Shown here: piece after piece, positions 60,015 to 64,000 of the stretch
Position numbering within the stretch: position 1 is the stretch's first letter
How the letters are laid out: each line of letters opens with the position of its first letter
Origin: Ulota crispa
Taxonomy: Eukaryota > Streptophyta > Bryopsida > Orthotrichales > Orthotrichaceae
Reading direction: 5' to 3'
DNA: 64,000 bases
Assembly (NCBI GenBank): GCA_963920765.1
Contig: OY987247.1
Span: 930,001 to 994,000, forward strand
Translations under genes and position numbers: made by a program
Notes under the pieces: generated by a model
The model's input: the letters and a program-made list of their open reading frames with translations, nothing else
Told to the model about the DNA's origin: nothing
The model's database searches: none

Positions 60015-60647
60015 CCCCTAAATGCCTGCAACACCAAATTTTGGTGTCGACAGTACTTTGAAGTACAATGAACCTAATGAAGTTGCTATTTTTAGTAGTT
60101 AGTGTTTTGGAATTATTATTTTTGAAGTCTAGTTTTGGCATTAAAAACTCGCTTTTGACTATTATCAATTATGATTTTTTTATCCAAGATTTTGTGCAAG
60201 GATCTTGACTTTCCGCAATGTTGAGAGCTCTTGGAAATGAGCCTCAAATACACTAGATCTTAGAGAAAATTTACACTAGAAATTCATTATAAAAAATTGT
60301 AGAAGAGATTTTGAAAAGTCATAAAGTGACTGGAGATATTTATGTTATGTCCTTTAACCTCATATATTTTTGGTGACCAATGTTTTAGATTCAACATGTG
60401 AAAAGAGTATTGAAAGACTCCAAGTCATTTTTGCAATTTTAACACCCTCATGATCAAACATTATAATCTTTCAATCCATAAGTGATATTGTTGTGTTTTC
60501 TTTTCCTATGTGATCTCTAACATATCTAGTTTGAATTTGTATGGCTATGATTTTACAAAAATTGATACAACTTATCAAAATGTTGGCTCTTTGTTCAATT
60601 TAGAGCAAATTCCTAAAAGCTCAAAAAAGCCCTTGGGCATTTAGGGG
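60015..60647. mobile_element. 633-bp TTAA-flanked element (piggyBac-like MITE)
   Basis: The ends CCCCTAAATGCC and GGCATTTAGGGG are exact inverses, flanked by TTAA (60011-60014 and 60648-60651). It has no coding capacity. TTAA flanks and CCC ends are the hallmark of piggyBac. Confidence 0.75.
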
Positions 60648-60805
60648 TTAATGAGATGTAATTCTACAGGACACAACAAACTCTCGCAAGGGAATTGCAT
60701 ATTATTTCCCAATACTAACAAGGAAATGTGAGACAAGGAAAAATTGTAGAAGAAATAACATATATTTTTAACATCTCACAAAGAAAGCGTGAAGAATTAC
60801 TTAAC

Positions 60806-61725
60806 CCCTAAAGGACTATTGTCCCTACGAGGGACAAATGGAATTTTGGGCAAGTACCTATGGCCTCAATTTTTGTCTTGTTTTTTTGAAACTTTTTTTG
60901 TAGATAGGAAAACACATTAGCTTTTGGGGAATCTAATTTTTATTCCAATCAATGCCAAGGAGCAAAAGTTATGCCCAAATAAGCACAAATTTGGGGAGTC
61001 TTGGCAGCAATTTTTTTTACAAAAACTTGAATTTTTTTTTAAAATTTTTTTTCTCATAGATTACATTTTTGTCTACATCTGGAGCTTTGATTCATTCCAT
61101 TTGGACTACTTATGAGAAAGTTATGGACAATCTTGTTTTTTGGGCAATTCAAGCATCTTTTTGAAAAACAACTTATAAACTTCATTTTTGAATGCAAGCT
61201 CAACATTTTTTTCAAAAACAATTGTTGGAGAGGGTGGATTTTTCTTTCTAGAACAACCTTACCATTGGGATTATTGAGTTTCAATTCCATTGCAGGGTTA
61301 TTAGCAATTTAAGTTTTTGTTCAGTCTCATACCTTCTTCTACCTAATGTTTTTTTAAAGAATGAAAATCAAGTATTTTTTGTTCTGATTTTTTCCCCAAG
61401 ATTCTCAACTCAACTTCCCACCACAAAAAAAATAAAGTTCCAAACTCTGGGGTGCAAAAAATTTAAGTGAAAAAAGTTTGAAGTCAAATAACCTAGTCAT
61501 GCACGGTGCAATGAAACTTGTTTTTTGCTTTTTAAATGCAAAAATCTTCCATTTTGTTTAATCATGGTTCTTGAGTTTTGTGTGATACATTCTTATACTA
61601 GTCTAGTACAAGATTCTACGGTTAGATATGCAAAAAGACCAATCTTCAAACTTTTTTACTTTCTGCCATATAAGTGACAGTTTTGAGTGTCTTTTGACAA
61701 TATAAAGGCCATGGTCCTTTAGGGG
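60806..61725. mobile_element. 920-bp TTAA-flanked element (piggyBac-like MITE)
   Basis: The ends CCCCTAAAGGAC and its inverse GTCCTTTAGGGG (allowing one mismatch) are flanked by TTAA (60802-60805 and 61726-61729). Partial relatives lie at 41431 (left end) and 56127 (right end, inverted). Small frames inside have no likeness to transposase. Confidence 0.75.
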
Positions 61726-61729
61726 TTAA

Positions 61730-62499
61730 CATAGGTTAAGATTTGTATTAAAAAAAATCCATTATATAACTTTTGCCTTTTTAATTTTGTACTCTTCTCT
61801 ATTTTTAAGTGGACATTGAATTTTTATTTTTATTTTTGAAATTGAACTAATTTTTTTTACTTTGGTTAAACTTGTACTCTACTCTATTTTTAAGTGGGCA
61901 TCAGACCAAAAAAGGTTCATCAAACCAACACACTATTTTTTATATTTATATGAGATGGAATATACCACAAAATACAACGAAATTGGAGATTTAGAAAGAA
62001 ATGCGCTTACATCACAATTTGAAATTGCATATTTTTTTCCTTTCATGGGTTGTTTTCTCCACATTTGTAAACAAAGTACAGTATCACTTTCTGCACGAGA
62101 CACCCTGCAACCATAGCTGATCATGCAACACAAACAGGATATCACAAAATCCTCATTGCAAATTCCCTTGGGATCCATACAAAACAAACCTTTTGCCCCA
62201 ATCATATGTTCCCAACCGATAAATGGCCTATGTAACCTTTTCAACCTCCAGACCAGCCTCGTTGCCCTTTAAAAAAAATTCCAACTCCTAATAATAAACT
62301 TGGGCTACCCCTAGACTCACTAATCATTGGGCATGTTAGCAACTTATTTGGTAGGCATAGCTACTGCAAGCATCCTCCGCCCATGGAACCAATCACTCCC
62401 GCCTCACCCCTTTGCTCCTCATAGGTATACCAAAATGTACCTCTTGCTATCATAATCCAATAAGTCTTAGAAAGAAGGAATCAGTCATATGAGTACATT
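61730..62499. other. no gene recognised
   Basis: Between the TTAA element and the zinc-finger gene; base composition shifts from AT-rich to balanced towards the right. Confidence 0.4.
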
Positions 62500-63092
62500 T
62501 TGCTTCTTTCGGAGTTACAGTGTTAGATATTATTGGCGGGAGAGCCTCCTGGCGGGTGGGGGCGGAATAAAAGGGGCATCGAGAAAGGGGGACGCTATAA
62601 TTGGACGAGGGGATGAGGATGAATCCCGATAACCAGGATAGAAACTGTTCATCCCTCCCTCTCTCATAGACATGGCGGGGGGCGTCGTGAAGGGGGTTTC
62701 ACGTTTTGAAACTGGAGGGAGCGTCACGTGGTCGATGCGATGGTGTGACGGATTGGAGCAAAATTTTCGAGCGTGAATACGCTCTTTGTGCTCGTGATTC
62801 AAAACTCTTTCTTTCGGCGCCAGGATCGCGTTTTTCTGTGTAGAATTGAGGCTGTGGGAGGCGATTGAAGTAAAAGTGCGGGGAAGTTTGAGTAGGTAGG
62901 GGATGGAGATGGTGAGGACGAGTGCAAGAGAGGGACAGAGCTTACGGTGGAGAGAGATGGAAAGGATAGCGCGAATACATCAGAGTAGGAATTTTTCGTC
63001 GCGATGTTGTCGTGTTTTTGCAATACGTGGTTAGGGTGGACAGGAAAGAGAGCGAGAGAGAAAGAAAGAAGAAAGAAATAGGCAGACACGAT
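62500..63092 (+). promoter_or_regulatory. probable promoter and 5' untranslated region of the zinc-finger gene
   Basis: GC content rises sharply and purine tracts (GAGAGAGAAAGAAAGAAG, 63050-63075) come just before the ATG, as is common in plant leaders. No precise TATA box or start site can be fixed. Minus-strand frames here are shadows. Confidence 0.4.
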
Positions 63093-64000
63093 ATGAGAGA
63101 GAAATTGGCGAGAGCAGTGTTGCGTGATTTGCGACTGCAAGGTCACGAGCATGTCGAGCTTCGGCGTGACGGAGCGACCGCGTATTTCTACTGCATATTG
63201 TGCGATTCGCGATGCTACAACGACTCCGCCCTCGGCGATCACTTGAACGGGAAAGGCCATGCTCGTCATTACAATTCCGCGCACGCGTCGGACGGCGAGT
63301 GCAAGCGCATCTGCAATGACGACATCGCAGAAGACCCGACTGTGGACAAAGCGTCGCCATCGTCCTCCTCGGAGTGCTCCATGAAACTGGAGCCGAGTGC
63401 CGGGACGATCGTCGTAGGCGCGTCCACGACGTCGTTGAAATGGATTGGCAGCGGGGAGCTTTTTTTAAGAACAAAATTGACAGGCACGCCGTTCGTGGAG
63501 GCGTCGTGGTTTTACTGGCAAGGAATGTACAAGTGCGCGGCGGAGATGAACTGGACCGACAATGCGGCGAGGATGGAGTACGCCGTGGTCGTGTTCCCGT
63601 ACAGTGACGGAATTGGCCGAGGAGGTGATTGGCCGTCGTTAGAATCCAAAGGTACTCGCAACAAAAGCCTGCTCAACGCCCGCAAACTCGACAGGCTCCG
63701 AACGCAAGTCTCCCGCGAGATCGTCGTGTCCACGGAGACATCTCCCGGCGGACGGCGTCGTAAAGCGCCATTGTCGCCACTGACACTCACCATCCGAACG
63801 AAACCCTCGGAATTAGCCTCCGGCGAGTTGCTGGAAATGGACGGCGAGCCAGCCTTCAAGGGTTTCGACAAGGACAGTCCGGTTACCACGTTTCGAAAGA
63901 TCTGGAAACAGAAGCAAGCCAAGAATCTTGACAGAATATGCTTCATCTGCCATCAAAAACTCCTCGCCAGCCAAGACGTCGCCGCCCTCGTGAACGTGAA
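63093..64000 (+). CDS. C2H2 (matrin/U1-type) zinc-finger protein, 5' part, runs off right edge
   Basis: An open frame runs without a stop from ATG 63093 to the window end (302 codons). The start MREKLARAVLRDLRLQGHEH fits what I recall of a plant protein family of unknown function. A zinc finger follows at residues 34-56 (C34, C37, H50, H56; spacing C-x2-C-x12-H-x5-H), the matrin/U1 type that can bind double-stranded RNA or nucleic acid. A serine-rich linker (about 90-95) follows, then WIGSGELFLRT, SWFYWQGMYKC and basic stretches. Near residue 283 a second cysteine motif, ICFICHQKLL, begins, probably a RING- or PHD-like finger completed beyond the edge. Codon use is GC-rich, like the NPF exons and unlike the surrounding repeats, which supports a host gene. 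A nuclear, nucleic-acid-binding role is inference. Confidence 0.85.
   Translation, partial: MREKLARAVLRDLRLQGHEHVELRRDGATAYFYCILCDSRCYNDSALGDHLNGKGHARHYNSAHASDGECKRICNDDIAEDPTVDKASPSSSSECSMKLEPSAGTIVVGASTTSLKWIGSGELFLRTKLTGTPFVEASWFYWQGMYKCAAEMNWTDNAARMEYAVVVFPYSDGIGRGGDWPSLESKGTRNKSLLNARKLDRLRTQVSREIVVSTETSPGGRRRKAPLSPLTLTIRTKPSELASGELLEMDGEPAFKGFDKDSPVTTFRKIWKQKQAKNLDRICFICHQKLLASQDVAALVNV

Noticed and set aside
63031-63946. Minus-strand frames of 72-161 codons
   Set aside because: Antisense of the zinc-finger gene, whose plus-strand frame is continuous to the window end.

Overview
The window reads as nuclear DNA of a land plant. The evidence is a five-exon plant NPF/PTR transporter gene, a plant-type C2H2 zinc-finger gene, a Ty1/copia element with the priming site common in plant copia, CACTA elements with plant-type ends, and a hAT-derived gene. 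Two piggyBac transposase relics are present, which would be unusual in a flowering plant, so a non-flowering lineage is plausible; the sequence alone does not settle the species. The DNA is AT-rich and mostly transposon-derived. Only two stretches look like intact host genes.

Layout. 1-11 kb: a decayed hAT-type (DUF4371) gene on the minus strand (10492 to 8684, then 432 to 1). It is split by a 7.5-kb palindrome of two inverted CACTA elements (1129-8681). The palindrome holds a 200-N gap flanked by exact 700-bp duplicates, probably an assembly artefact. 11.2-16.6 kb: nested small elements, including a clean CACTA of 2968 bp with 3-bp ATT target duplications. 17.8-22.9 kb: the NPF transporter gene (minus strand, 627 codons in my splice model), with small transposons in its introns. 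23-34 kb: no genes, but several copies of a MITE family with 4-bp target duplications and up to three levels of nesting. 34.05-39.25 kb: a Ty1/copia fossil with two LTRs and a 5-bp target duplication. 40.7-62 kb: a piggyBac-rich zone with a plus-strand transposase relic (about 45.2-46.9 kb, perhaps starting near 42.5 kb), a minus-strand relic (57.8-59.2 kb), and several short elements ending in TTAA-CCCCTAAA. At 50.3-51.3 kb an exon-intron module is triplicated in tandem. 63.09 kb to the end: the 5' part of a zinc-finger gene that runs off the window.

The point most worth following is the piggyBac material: transposase fragments, a probable transposase intron shared by both copies, and short TTAA-flanked elements. 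One of these short elements sits in another MITE whose sister copies show the empty site.
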